A stretch of DNA of 34,614 bases, taken from the NCBI GenBank assembly GCA_012839745.1, contig DUMS01000014.1, forward strand, positions 1 to 34,614, in the 5' to 3' direction. Shown piece after piece: positions 24,994 through 33,650 of the stretch. The position numbers and the translations under genes were made by a program. Below the pieces are notes generated by a model. The model was not told the DNA's origin, did no database searches, and was given only the letters and a program-made list of their open reading frames with translations. Positions within the stretch are counted from its first letter, which is position 1. Each line of letters begins with the position of its first letter. This DNA is from Tissierellia bacterium. GTDB taxonomy: Bacteria > Bacillota > Clostridia > Tissierellales > Tepidimicrobiaceae.

Positions 24994-26172
24994 TTACTTC
25001 TTTATTTTATCAATGGCTACATTTAATATTTCTCCCAGTATTCTTGCCGTCTCCTTTGCTTCCTCCATGGTATTTAAATTGCTTCCAATTTCAATTAGAG
25101 CTGAATAATCCGATAAAAACTGATTATATCTTCCAACGGGCTTTATCAGAATACCCGTACACAAGTTTGGATAAACTGCATCTGTAATGGCTTTAATATA
25201 CTTGGCAAAGTTTAGGACTGCCTCCGTATTTTCAGAATCAGGCCCTATTACAAAGAAAAATGTTGCAACTTCCTTTCCATCAATATTAATTTTGGTTTTT
25301 CCCAACAGATTGTCCAAATTAGCTTTTACATCCGGGTCATTCTGATCAAATCCATTTCTGTGTATATCCAATAATATTTTAAAGTTGCTATTCTCCTGAA
25401 TTTTCTCACTAATAGTTTTTAAGGATTCTGAATAGGATTTACTATAAGATGGAACATCATGGTATTTTGAAACATGCTCCACCTTATGTCCATACTGCTC
25501 CATTGTTTCAGCAATTATCTTTCCTATTGTAGTCACATTGTAATTTAAGTCTGTTGTATGATGCTCATTTGTTTCCAGTGAAGAATATGCTTCAGTTCCA
25601 TGAGTATGATATATAAGTATGTAAGGTTTGCTGTCGTCTACCTCCAAAGGCTTCACATTAACAGGGTCAGGTATGTTTTCAATAGAAATGCTTCCATCAG
25701 CTTCATTTCTAATGACTATCAAATCCTTATATTCTTCTATACTTTCGATTATGATGAAATCTTCAGCTATTTTTGAATTCATTTCATATTCTTCAATATT
25801 GTCCTCATTCAGCACCTCATTATCTTTAAGAAACAGGTTAAAATTCAATATTGCAGGAAACTGGGCTTTGAGAAATCTATTTAATGTATTCCTTAGCAAA
25901 ATGTTTAGATTGAATAGAGGATATTCTTCATGCCTAATAGGTTGCTGGTTTTTATATAGGTTTATAATGGAGCTTGCTTTGCTTAATAGTGAAATGAACA
26001 ATTTTTCATCTTCCTGATATGTTTCCTGCTTAAAAACTTCCCATGCTTCATCAGCGTGATAATCATCAGTTTTGCCTTCTGCCCAGCTTATCAAAAAACT
26101 TCCTATATTAAAGGCAATAAGGCAAATTAAGGCAAATATTATATAGTTATTTCTGTTATAATTCTCTCTCAT
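24994..26172 (-). CDS. spoIIP: Stage II sporulation protein P (SpoIIP)
   Basis: SpoIIP is a cell-wall amidase and endopeptidase of the SpoIIDMP engulfment complex at the septal membrane. The 392-residue protein has an N-terminal membrane anchor (about 10-30) and an outside linker. The catalytic domain follows with YILIYHTHGTEAYSS (H189, H191, E194), ILLDIHRNGFD (H271, R272) and LIEIGSNLNTMEEA, the metal-ligand pattern of the family. GAGGAG precedes the ATG. A sigma-E-like promoter candidate lies just upstream, in agreement with mother-cell expression in Bacillus. It follows gpr by 88 bases, the conserved order. Confidence 0.94.
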   Translation of the reverse strand: MRENYNRNNYIIFALICLIAFNIGSFLISWAEGKTDDYHADEAWEVFKQETYQEDEKLFISLLSKASSIINLYKNQQPIRHEEYPLFNLNILLRNTLNRFLKAQFPAILNFNLFLKDNEVLNEDNIEEYEMNSKIAEDFIIIESIEEYKDLIVIRNEADGSISIENIPDPVNVKPLEVDDSKPYILIYHTHGTEAYSSLETNEHHTTDLNYNVTTIGKIIAETMEQYGHKVEHVSKYHDVPSYSKSYSESLKTISEKIQENSNFKILLDIHRNGFDQNDPDVKANLDNLLGKTKINIDGKEVATFFFVIGPDSENTEAVLNFAKYIKAITDAVYPNLCTGILIKPVGRYNQFLSDYSALIEIGSNLNTMEEAKETARILGEILNVAIDKIKK

Positions 26173-26185
26173 AAAAACACTCCTC

Positions 26186-26215
26186 TATATATGTATCAAT
26201 ACATAGATTATATTC
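26186..26215 (-). promoter_or_regulatory. Candidate sigma-E-like promoter for spoIIP
   Basis: On the minus strand GAATATAA (26208-26215) and CATATATA (26186-26193) are separated by 14 bases. The elements resemble a sigma-E -35 (with ATAT) and -10 (CATACAMT). The placement 13 bases before the spoIIP start is suitable. Pattern evidence only. Confidence 0.42.
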
Positions 26216-26260
26216 AGTTTAATATACATATATGATAGCTGTTTTAGAGAGAGAATTTTT

Positions 26261-27235
26261 CTATCTGATATACCTGTTTACATCCTTTAAATCTATACCG
26301 TGATGTAATGCCATATTAATGCCATTAGCTATTATTATGGATAAATCATCTATAATAATATCAATCTCTTTTGGAGTTACCACCACATTTGGCATAAATG
26401 GCTCCAGTACTTCTCTTATCAAGCTGTATTTTTCCTCTGTTGATATCTGTTCCAGAACTGAATAGAACTCAGAGCCAATTTCAGCTTGATTCTTCATTGA
26501 ACCAATAATAAGATCCATTGTATCATTTACCATAGTGGCAGCATCAACTACAGTAGGCACGCCTATGGCAACTACAGGTACACCAAGGTAATCTTTGGTT
26601 AGCCCAATTCTCTTGTTGCCTATTCCGCTTCCAGGACTTATCCCGGTATCTGAAATCTGAATGGTGGTACTTACCCTTTCCATCCTTCTTGCTGCCAATG
26701 CATCTACTGCAATTATTAGGTCAGGTTTTGTCTTTTCCACTACCCCTTTAACTATTTCACTTGTTTCAATGCCTGTTAGCCCCATTACTCCAGGTGATAT
26801 TGCAGACACATTTGCCACTGTATCGTCGCTGTCCTTTTTATATGCTAAAAAATACTGCCTGGTAACCAGTACTCGCTCCACTACCTTTGGCCCCAATGCA
26901 TCAGGAGTGACATTCCAATTGCCTAGCCCAACAATAAGGGTCTTTGTGTTTTCGTTATTTTTGCATAATGCTTTTAATTCCTTAGCCAGCACCTGGCTTA
27001 TTTCATCCTTTAGGTCCTGGTCTGCGTTCTTTAATTTGGGAACATCAATGGTAATGTACATTCCCTTGGGCTTTCCCATTTCTCTTTCTCCGCTTTCATC
27101 TATTATTTTAACTCTGGTTACAGAACAGTTTTCACTTTCCTCAGTTTCAACATCAACTCCTGGTACTTCTCTTTTATATGCTTCTCTATATATTTCTCTG
27201 CTTTCAACAGCCAAATCTGTTCTTATATTAAACAT
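26261..27235 (-). CDS. gpr: Germination protease GPR
   Basis: GPR is the spore protease that degrades small acid-soluble proteins at germination. The 324-residue protein begins MFNIRTDLAVESREIY. By comparison with Bacillus GPR, where the zymogen is cut after the RTD preceding LAVE, the propeptide here would be only about seven residues, shorter than the 15 of Bacillus megaterium (inference). The core IVGLGNWNVTPDALGP (101-116) and GVMGLTGIETSEIVKG are the family signatures. GGAGGGTGAATT precedes the ATG. It is divergent from rpsT and upstream of spoIIP. I do not see a clear sigma-G or sigma-F promoter. Confidence 0.95.
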   Translation of the reverse strand: MFNIRTDLAVESREIYREAYKREVPGVDVETEESENCSVTRVKIIDESGEREMGKPKGMYITIDVPKLKNADQDLKDEISQVLAKELKALCKNNENTKTLIVGLGNWNVTPDALGPKVVERVLVTRQYFLAYKKDSDDTVANVSAISPGVMGLTGIETSEIVKGVVEKTKPDLIIAVDALAARRMERVSTTIQISDTGISPGSGIGNKRIGLTKDYLGVPVVAIGVPTVVDAATMVNDTMDLIIGSMKNQAEIGSEFYSVLEQISTEEKYSLIREVLEPFMPNVVVTPKEIDIIIDDLSIIIANGINMALHHGIDLKDVNRYIR

Positions 27236-27304
27236 AATTCACCCTCCTCTCTGATTATTTTTATATTAATAGCATAATTTTATGTATATTGAAGTTAATT
27301 ATCC

Positions 27305-27333
27305 TTGCATTTAGTTCATCTTCATGGTAAAAT
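27305..27333 (+). promoter_or_regulatory. Probable sigma-A promoter for rpsT
   Basis: TTGCAT (27305-27310), a 17-base spacer and TAAAAT (27328-27333) lie 32 bases upstream of the rpsT start. They are in the divergent gap between gpr and rpsT. Confidence 0.68.
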
Positions 27334-27364
27334 AACTTTTGTTAAGATAGAGGAGGTGAATCTT

Positions 27365-27640
27365 TTGGCAAACATAAAGTCAGCTGAAAAAAGAATCAGG
27401 ACAATCAAGAAGAGAACAGCACTAAATAAAAGCAGAAAATCTGAAATAAAAACTTATATAAAGAAATTTGAACTAGCCATTCAAAATGGCAATATTGATG
27501 AAGCCAAGGAATTACTTAAGGTCATAGATAAGAAATTAAAAAGAGCAGCACATAAGAACGTTATTCATAAGAACAACGCTTCAAGAAAGATTAGCTTACT
27601 AGCAAAGAAGCTAAATAACAAAATTAATGAAGCTGTATAA
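27365..27640 (+). CDS. rpsT: 30S ribosomal protein S20
   Basis: S20 is a helical primary binding protein of 16S rRNA. The 91-residue protein MANIKSAEKRIRTIKKRTALNKSRKS... ends KKLNNKINEAV and is clearly S20. The start codon is TTG at 27365, six bases after GGAGGTGA; an earlier in-frame start at 27305 would add 20 non-conserved residues and overlap the promoter. TTG initiation is also known for Escherichia coli rpsT, where it matters for autogenous control; whether that holds here is not shown. It is one of only two genes assigned to the plus strand and is followed by a strong terminator. Confidence 0.96.
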   Translation: MANIKSAEKRIRTIKKRTALNKSRKSEIKTYIKKFELAIQNGNIDEAKELLKVIDKKLKRAAHKNVIHKNNASRKISLLAKKLNNKINEAV

Positions 27641-27644
27641 ATTT

Positions 27645-27676
27645 AAAACTTCGGGATGCCGAAGTTTTTGTTTTTT
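27645..27676 (+). terminator. Intrinsic terminator after rpsT
   Basis: AAAACTTCGG and CCGAAGTTTT form a 10-base-pair stem with loop GATG, followed by TGTTTTTT. On the opposite strand the same hairpin is followed by AAATTT, so it may partly act for holA as well. Confidence 0.88.
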
Positions 27677-28724
27677 ATATTTTGTAACAAAGCTTTGTAA
27701 TAAGCATTTCCATCGCCAATCGCTCATCAATAAAATTGAACTTGATAGATTCATCTGTATGGAGACAAAATTTCATGGCATTTTCAAGCTGTGTTATTGT
27801 AAAGTTACTGCTCTGATTTGCCACCTTTCTAAATTCAAATTCGGATAATTTCATCATCTCAAGCATATCTTTGTTAGAATAGCCTTTTTCCTTATAAATC
27901 TTATACTGAAGCATATTCATTAACTGCCTCACTATCATATTAAGCATAAATAATACAGGTTTATTTGACATGTACATTTCATTGAACAGCCTAATTGCAT
28001 TTTCACCTCTTTTATTGCTTATTTCATTTAACAGATTGAAAACATTCATCTCCAATGTTTTGGCCATTATATTGTCTATAATATCCTTAGTAACTTCTCC
28101 ATTTATCTGAACATAATTGCATATTTTAATTATTTCATTTTCCATATCGTATAGTGTTTTTTCAGAAACATAGCCATTGTACTGGGACTGCTGGATTATG
28201 TAGTTTATATTTGCATTTGATATTTTTCTCTTATAAGCTTTAAACCTGCTTTCAACCCACAAATTGAGCTCTTTTCCTTTTAACCTGTGAAATTCTACTA
28301 CATCACCAACTTTGCTAATTGATTTATATACCCTATTGGATTTATTGACGTCTTTATTTTTCACTATAAACACCAGAATAATGTAATTATCCAGTTCCAA
28401 CAGGTATTCAGCCAAAGTAGCATCATCCACTATTCCAGCAGCTTGAGCATCTTTTTTGCCCGTCAACACAGGTAGATCTTTTATTACAACTATCTTTTTT
28501 TTAGACATAAAAGGCAGTGTTTCACAGGCGTTTAATACCCTTTCAAAGCTGGCTTCTTCCCCTTCTATTGCTATGTAGTTTAAGGTTTCAAAAGACTCCT
28601 GAATGAATTCTTCCTTTAATGATTTTAGTGCATAATCCATCATGTATTGTTCTTCTCCATAAAACAGATAAACAGTTTTTAATTTCCCTGTTTTCAGGCT
28701 ATCTAAAAATTGTCTGTAATTCAA
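27675..28724 (-). CDS. holA: DNA polymerase III subunit delta
   Basis: The delta subunit is part of the clamp loader and opens the sliding clamp. The 349-residue protein has the family start YRQFLDSLKTGKLKTVYLFYGEEQYMMDYAL, the Rossmann-like LPFMSKKKIVVIKDLP and VFIVKNKDVNKSN segments, and the helical C-terminal collar region NKPVLFMLNMIVRQLMNMLQ. The start is TTG at 28724, ten bases after AAAGGAG; there is no ATG nearby. It overlaps the end of comEC by 26 bases, so translation is coupled. It converges with rpsT; the stop lies beside the rpsT terminator. Confidence 0.94.
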   Translation of the reverse strand: MNYRQFLDSLKTGKLKTVYLFYGEEQYMMDYALKSLKEEFIQESFETLNYIAIEGEEASFERVLNACETLPFMSKKKIVVIKDLPVLTGKKDAQAAGIVDDATLAEYLLELDNYIILVFIVKNKDVNKSNRVYKSISKVGDVVEFHRLKGKELNLWVESRFKAYKRKISNANINYIIQQSQYNGYVSEKTLYDMENEIIKICNYVQINGEVTKDIIDNIMAKTLEMNVFNLLNEISNKRGENAIRLFNEMYMSNKPVLFMLNMIVRQLMNMLQYKIYKEKGYSNKDMLEMMKLSEFEFRKVANQSSNFTITQLENAMKFCLHTDESIKFNFIDERLAMEMLITKLCYKI

Positions 28725-31143
28725 TTCGTTCCAACTCCTTTTTAATCCGTATGTAGTATTTTATTGCTGAAGCAAGTATAATTAAATATAAAGCATATAT
28801 TCCATATTTTTCAAAAATATAACCTAAACTCCTTTTTTCATTTGAATAATTTACGATATTAAAACTGTTCCTATATAATAGCAGCTCTATTAGTCCATGC
28901 TCATCAGTCCTGTAAATATCTATTCCCAATAATCCATACCTTTCTAATACATCTTCATTGGGGTGCCCATAAATATTATTCCTGCCTACTGAAATGAATC
29001 CAATTTCGGGATTTGATTTTTTTAATAATTCTTCAGAACTGGATGTGTTGCTTCCATGGTGAGGTACTTTAATAAAGTCAACATCATGTTTCAATGTTTC
29101 TATCAGGTTCCTTTCACCAAGATACTCTACATCCCCTGTAAACAGAATATCATTATCAAAATGCCTTAGCAGAAAACACAAGGACAGGTCATTATCATCA
29201 ACTCCTTCTCTATTTAAAAGCTCCTTACTTGGCCCCAGTACATAAATGTATACATTTTCAGCCAACTTTATTTTATTGCCCTTTTCCAGCAGAATTACCG
29301 GAATTTCTTTTTCTCTTGCCTTTTCAATTATCGCCCCATACAATGGATTTTTACTTCCTTTATATCCTATATATATCTTATCAATTTTCATATTGTCCAT
29401 AAGGTACAGCAGGCTTTTGCAATGGTCTTCATGAAAATGGGTTACAAATACACCATTAAGTCTGAATATGCCGTGCTTCTCCAAATATGGCAAAACTATG
29501 TTTTTCCCTATATCGTAATCTCCAAATATACTACCCCCTGTATCGATTAAGTAATTGCCATCTACAGTTCTCAACAGTATGCTATCTCCTTGTCCCACAT
29601 CTATAAAATCTATTATCAAAGAATCATCAAAAGATAGATACATGAAATTAATAATCAGCAATATTATCAAATAATAGACCATGCATCTGACAATATCTTT
29701 ATGTAGACTGCTTATATGGTTTTTATTTGCAGCAATGAATATTATAATATAATATGCTATAATTTCAATAACAGATGGAGAATGTACTTTTATGCTCAAA
29801 ACTGGAAAACTATAAAGCATTTCAGCAATTAATGACTCAAAATTAAGTATAATGTCTATTACCATGCCCGTTGAATATGATATATGGCTGCTAATATGTG
29901 CAAGCAATACCAGCATCAAGCTTAACACAAGGCTGAATGTAAATACAGGAACTATGATGATATTTGCAGCTATTCCAATTAGTGGTATCCTGTTAAAATA
30001 ATAAGATATTACAGGTAAAATTCCAATTTGAGCTGCCAGGGTTCCTGAAATATTTCCGCTATCACCGATTATCCTTTTAAGCTTTGGTGATAAATATATT
30101 ATAAAATAAGTTGCTATAAAGGACAGCTGAAATCCTAAATTAAATACCCAGAAAGGATTAATCAGTATCAATACCAATAAAGCAAAAAAAAGCGTATTTA
30201 TGGAATCATATGGCTTTAATAATAACTGTGACATAAATAAAACAGTAAATGTTATATTTGCCCTCAAAACTGAAGCAGGCATTCCAATAATATAGGCATA
30301 TGTCCATATAGCACATATAGCTGTTAAAATGCTTACCTTTCTGTTAATACCAATAAAAGAGAGCGCCTTTATAATCAAAGTACATAAAAGCCCAATATGA
30401 AGTCCTGAAATGGCAATTATATGTGCTATGCCCAATTCCCTGAACTCATCTTTCACATCCTCTTCAAGGTATGAGTAATCGCCTAAAACTATAGATTTCA
30501 TCAATGAGCTGCTTCTTTCAGAAAGATATCTGTTGTAGATCTCTTCAATTCTACGTACTACTGCTGTTTTTAAATTCTTCAAAAAACCTACATTTGAATT
30601 TCCTGTTTTTCGTATGGAACCTTGTCTTACTGTGGCAGTTGTAAATATCCCATTTGACATCAAATTCAATCTATAGTTATACAGCTTTGGATTTGTATTG
30701 GATTCAGGCTCCTTAATCCTTGCACTGAAGCAGATTTCATCATATAGATTAAGGTTTGCATTCCCAAGGACTGTCAGTATCATCTTTTCAGATATTTCTT
30801 CATTAACATTATCGCCTTTAATGCTATTAACTGATACAACTGCCTTTAGCCTGTCCTTATCGGTATATTTTATTTCTTTGACTATTCCTCTTAACTCCAA
30901 TAACTCATCCTTATGTTTCAATAGCTTACTGCCATGAATTTTATTGCTTGCCAAAAAAGCGCCCAATAGAAAAAATATAATTAGAATTCCTATTTGATTT
31001 GTGCTATTTTTTAGTATAATTAAGTTTAACAGCACTGCAAATGCAATTGAACATAGAATAAGGCTTAAGCTTATTTCTACATAATAGTAAAATACCACTC
31101 CCAGTAAAACTGGTATGGAAATATACACAAAAGGCCTTTTCAT
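28699..31143 (-). CDS. comEC: DNA internalization competence protein ComEC/Rec2
   Basis: ComEC forms the membrane channel for single-stranded DNA during transformation. The 814-residue protein has two N-terminal helices and a DUF4131-type outside OB-like domain, then the Competence domain beginning MKSIVLGDYSYLEEDVKDEFRELGIAHIIAISGLH with many membrane helices. A C-terminal metallo-beta-lactamase domain carries DVGQGDSILLRT, THFHEDHCKSLLYLM and VPHHGSNTSS. The whole protein is intact, including the metal-binding motif. GGAGGAACAT precedes the ATG, and an extended -10 promoter lies upstream. In many Clostridia comEC is present without known transformability. Confidence 0.95.
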   Translation of the reverse strand: MKRPFVYISIPVLLGVVFYYYVEISLSLILCSIAFAVLLNLIILKNSTNQIGILIIFFLLGAFLASNKIHGSKLLKHKDELLELRGIVKEIKYTDKDRLKAVVSVNSIKGDNVNEEISEKMILTVLGNANLNLYDEICFSARIKEPESNTNPKLYNYRLNLMSNGIFTTATVRQGSIRKTGNSNVGFLKNLKTAVVRRIEEIYNRYLSERSSSLMKSIVLGDYSYLEEDVKDEFRELGIAHIIAISGLHIGLLCTLIIKALSFIGINRKVSILTAICAIWTYAYIIGMPASVLRANITFTVLFMSQLLLKPYDSINTLFFALLVLILINPFWVFNLGFQLSFIATYFIIYLSPKLKRIIGDSGNISGTLAAQIGILPVISYYFNRIPLIGIAANIIIVPVFTFSLVLSLMLVLLAHISSHISYSTGMVIDIILNFESLIAEMLYSFPVLSIKVHSPSVIEIIAYYIIIFIAANKNHISSLHKDIVRCMVYYLIILLIINFMYLSFDDSLIIDFIDVGQGDSILLRTVDGNYLIDTGGSIFGDYDIGKNIVLPYLEKHGIFRLNGVFVTHFHEDHCKSLLYLMDNMKIDKIYIGYKGSKNPLYGAIIEKAREKEIPVILLEKGNKIKLAENVYIYVLGPSKELLNREGVDDNDLSLCFLLRHFDNDILFTGDVEYLGERNLIETLKHDVDFIKVPHHGSNTSSSEELLKKSNPEIGFISVGRNNIYGHPNEDVLERYGLLGIDIYRTDEHGLIELLLYRNSFNIVNYSNEKRSLGYIFEKYGIYALYLIILASAIKYYIRIKKELERIELQTIFR

Positions 31144-31172
31144 ATGTTCCTCCTGTATCCATACTCAATATG

Positions 31173-31181
31173 ATTATAACA
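31173..31181 (-). promoter_or_regulatory. Candidate extended -10 promoter for comEC-holA
   Basis: On the minus strand TGTTATAAT is an extended -10 with perfect TATAAT (31173-31178), about 30 bases upstream of comEC. The -35 region is poor, which an extended -10 can tolerate. Confidence 0.5.
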
Positions 31182-31193
31182 TAGATTTTTCTA

Positions 31194-31223
31194 TTGTGCC
31201 CTATAGATAATAAGTGGTATTAT
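31194..31223 (+). promoter_or_regulatory. Candidate promoter for the alanyl-tRNA editing gene
   Basis: TTGTGC (31194-31199), an 18-base spacer and TATTAT (31218-31223) are placed in the divergent gap with comEC, 28 bases before the preferred start codon. Confidence 0.5.
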
Positions 31224-31251
31224 TATAGCAATGAAAGGTATGGTGATTATT

Positions 31252-32454
31252 ATGACGGAAAAGGTATATATGGAAAATCCATATTTACGTCAAATAGAAG
31301 CTCGTATAGTTGAAAAAAAATATATGAACGGTAAATACTATTTAAAGACCAATAAAACTATTTTTTACCCAAATCTTGCTGGAGGGCAGCCTGGAGATAA
31401 GGGCACAATAAATGGCATAGAAGTCCTGGAAACTTACGAAGACGGAGAGGACATTATACATGTGTTAAAGGAAAATGTCCACAGCGATAGGGTAAAGATG
31501 TCTATTGACTGGAATACTAGGTTTGACTATATGCAGCAGCATTCAGGGCAGCACCTTTTATCTTCATCCTTCTATAAACTGTTTAATGGAGAAACCATAG
31601 GATTTTACATAGGAAAGGACTACGTCTATATAGACGTTAATATTCCCAAAATAAGCAAAAAGGACATAGAGAAAATTGAGCTCTTTGCCAATAAGATAAT
31701 CTTTTCAAATTTTATGATTAAATCCTATATAGTGGGAAAGGAAGATGTTAATAAACTTCCAGTGCGAAAAGACCCAAAGGTCAACTCTAATATTCGAATC
31801 GTGGAGATAGATGAAATAGACTTTTCTCCCTGTTGTGGAACCCACGTAAGGAACACCGGTGAAATTGGAATAATAAAGATAAGAAAAGTTGAACCCTATA
31901 AGGGAAATATTAGAGTAGAATTTGTCTGCGGGTACAGAGCATTAAGGGATTATTGCTGGAAAAGCGAATATATACAGGATATAAGCCATCTATTGTCATC
32001 AAAGGACAAGGATGTAAAAGCCAAAGTTGAAAAGCTGTACTTGCAAAAGGAAAAGCTGGAAAAAGAAAACAGGGAACTGAGAGAAAAAATATATAGATAT
32101 GAAGCTAGCAATCTAATAAACACAGCAAAGGTTGAAAACCAGATATCATTTATAATACACAAGTTTACAGATAGGGATATAAAGGAGATACAAAGCATTG
32201 CCCGCATTATAAGCTCCTATGACAGCACAGTTTCCATTCTGGGAGTAGAAAACAAGGATAAAAGCCAGTTTATAGTAACTAGAAGCAACAATATTGATAT
32301 TAACATAAAAGGCATACTGGAAAATATATCTAAAGACAAGGATATTAAGGGCGGAGGAAATGCACATTTAATACAGGGCAGCTGCAATAAGCCAGATTTG
32401 GATAATATATTAAATGCCTTCTATTATAAGATTGTTGAGAACTTAAATCCATAA
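31252..32454 (+). CDS. Alanyl-tRNA editing protein, AlaX-L type with DHHA1 domain
   Basis: The 400-residue protein is a free-standing homologue of the editing domain of alanyl-tRNA synthetase, expected to hydrolyse mischarged Ser- or Gly-tRNA-Ala. The zinc motifs Q-HSGQ-HLLSS (H97, H101) and CCGTH (C194, H198) are both present. PNLAGGQPGDKGTI is the second-domain part. A coiled coil (about 265-295, KLYLQKEKLEKENRELREK) leads to a C-terminal DHHA1 domain with KGGGNAHLIQGSC. I prefer the ATG at 31252, five bases after GGTGA, over the ATG at 31231, which has no binding site. It ends at a long bidirectional terminator. Confidence 0.93.
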   Translation: MTEKVYMENPYLRQIEARIVEKKYMNGKYYLKTNKTIFYPNLAGGQPGDKGTINGIEVLETYEDGEDIIHVLKENVHSDRVKMSIDWNTRFDYMQQHSGQHLLSSSFYKLFNGETIGFYIGKDYVYIDVNIPKISKKDIEKIELFANKIIFSNFMIKSYIVGKEDVNKLPVRKDPKVNSNIRIVEIDEIDFSPCCGTHVRNTGEIGIIKIRKVEPYKGNIRVEFVCGYRALRDYCWKSEYIQDISHLLSSKDKDVKAKVEKLYLQKEKLEKENRELREKIYRYEASNLINTAKVENQISFIIHKFTDRDIKEIQSIARIISSYDSTVSILGVENKDKSQFIVTRSNNIDINIKGILENISKDKDIKGGGNAHLIQGSCNKPDLDNILNAFYYKIVENLNP

Positions 32455-32492
32455 AAGCTTTCTTTTTCGCTGTAGCGAAAAAGAAAGCTTTT
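32453..32492. terminator. Bidirectional terminator between convergent genes
   Basis: The perfect 18-base-pair stem formed by 32453-32470 and 32475-32492 has a TGTA loop. It begins with AAAA and ends with TTTT on either strand, so it can serve both the plus-strand editing gene, whose stop it overlaps by two bases, and the minus-strand ATPase gene. Confidence 0.9.
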
Positions 32493-32497
32493 ACTTG

Positions 32498-33556
32498 TCA
32501 TAAGGAAATTATTTCTTTTAATAGTGATTCTCTTACCTTGTCAATTTTACTATAATCAATGGTTGGAATATATTTCTTCTCCATAATATGGTGATTATTT
32601 TTTGCTTCCATGAGGCTTAATGTAGCTTTTTCCATTAAAATACTGTACAGCTCATAATCACTGTTATTAATTACCCTTTCATCAAAGTGTTCACTTAAAT
32701 CTATGATATTTGTTGCATATTTTTCCCCATTTCTGTTGTATGTTATGCAGGTATCCAATTCTTTAATATTTAACGTTTCAATCTTTTCTGGAAACGTAGG
32801 GTCATGATATACTTCCAGAATGAATCCCCTTATTTTGGCTTCATCATATATTTTTTTAATAATTGTAGATTTACCTGTTCCCTTTTCCCCTTTTATATAA
32901 TATATTCTTTTAATTCCCTCTAAAACAGTATCTGTATAATCTGCAAGCCCCTTTGGTGAATTAGCAGCAGTAAATGCATGCCTTTCTGTGAATACTATAT
33001 CTTTTATTTCTTTTTCTTTTTCAGAAAATATCTCTTCAATAATCAGCTTAGTTTTGGCATTAATTCCTTCAAAATCTACCCCCTGTCTGTTCCTCTCAAC
33101 TATTATATCATGAATATGCCTTAGAGACTTCAGATATGAGAAAGCATTAAAATAGGCTCTTTTATTGGCGGATTTTGCATTAATTATTTCATCTTCATAA
33201 ATTTTCAGCATATTCCTATCTATAAATTGAGCCAAATCAATTATCTCATCTGTAAGCCCTGGATATACAGGGTCCATTATATGCGGGCTTGTTCCATCTG
33301 CTATGGCAATTCTCTTTTCAGTTATGAAAATACTGTCTAAAGAATCAGGATCCGACGGGCAATGATGAAACTCTACAGTGAAGCCCTGTTTGCTTAAATA
33401 TTCGCCAATTCTTTTCATAAGTGATGATTTTCCGCCACCTGGCATGCCTTTGAGAATATATAGCTTTTTCCTGTTTTCACTAATTATATAATTGTGAAAC
33501 GAATAAAATCCATTGGATGTATTGCCTCCAAAGAACATTCTCCTTATGTTTCCCAT
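32498..33556 (-). CDS. Tandem P-loop ATPase of unknown function (PRK06851-like)
   Basis: The 352-residue protein carries two Walker A motifs, GMPGGGKSS (37-45) and GEKGTGKST (223-231). Each is embedded in a similar context: a beta strand (KLYILK; RIYYIK) before and GF-x-VE-x-x-H or GF-x-LE-x-YH after. The protein thus looks like two copies of one NTPase domain with a helical insert between (about 100-190). It resembles the family named PRK06851 in conserved-domain lists (from memory). No membrane segments or DNA-binding motif are seen. GGAGGAAGG precedes the ATG. It stands alone between the bidirectional terminator and the Usp-like gene, so context does not reveal its job. Confidence 0.8.
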   Translation of the reverse strand: MGNIRRMFFGGNTSNGFYSFHNYIISENRKKLYILKGMPGGGKSSLMKRIGEYLSKQGFTVEFHHCPSDPDSLDSIFITEKRIAIADGTSPHIMDPVYPGLTDEIIDLAQFIDRNMLKIYEDEIINAKSANKRAYFNAFSYLKSLRHIHDIIVERNRQGVDFEGINAKTKLIIEEIFSEKEKEIKDIVFTERHAFTAANSPKGLADYTDTVLEGIKRIYYIKGEKGTGKSTIIKKIYDEAKIRGFILEVYHDPTFPEKIETLNIKELDTCITYNRNGEKYATNIIDLSEHFDERVINNSDYELYSILMEKATLSLMEAKNNHHIMEKKYIPTIDYSKIDKVRESLLKEIISL

Positions 33557-33616
33557 AGCTTTCCTTCCTCCTTTACTCCTATAGTATCAATCTATTCACA
33601 AGCTATTATTATGTGC

Positions 33617-33650
33617 AAAAAATATAACACTTCTTCCAAGAAGTGTTATA
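33617..33650 (-). terminator. Intrinsic terminator after the Usp-like gene
   Basis: On the minus strand TATAACACTTCTT (33638-33650) pairs with AAGAAGTGTTATA (33623-33635), followed by TTTTTT. The stem overlaps the stop codon and last bases of the Usp-like gene. Confidence 0.85.

Noticed and set aside
26161-26257. Separated GA-rich inverted repeat (ATTCTCTCTC ... GAGAGAGAAT) around the spoIIP upstream region
   Set aside because: The arms are simple-sequence and one is partly in the spoIIP start; they are more than 70 bases apart and no regulator is known to bind such a site. Not supported as an operator.
26661-27254. Plus-strand frame of 197 codons opposite gpr
   Set aside because: It overlaps almost all of an intact, well-conserved gpr; the product is Ser/Thr/Leu-rich with no motif.
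27627-27848. Plus-strand frame directly overlapping the end of rpsT
   Set aside because: It runs through the rpsT terminator and then antisense to holA; no binding site of its own.
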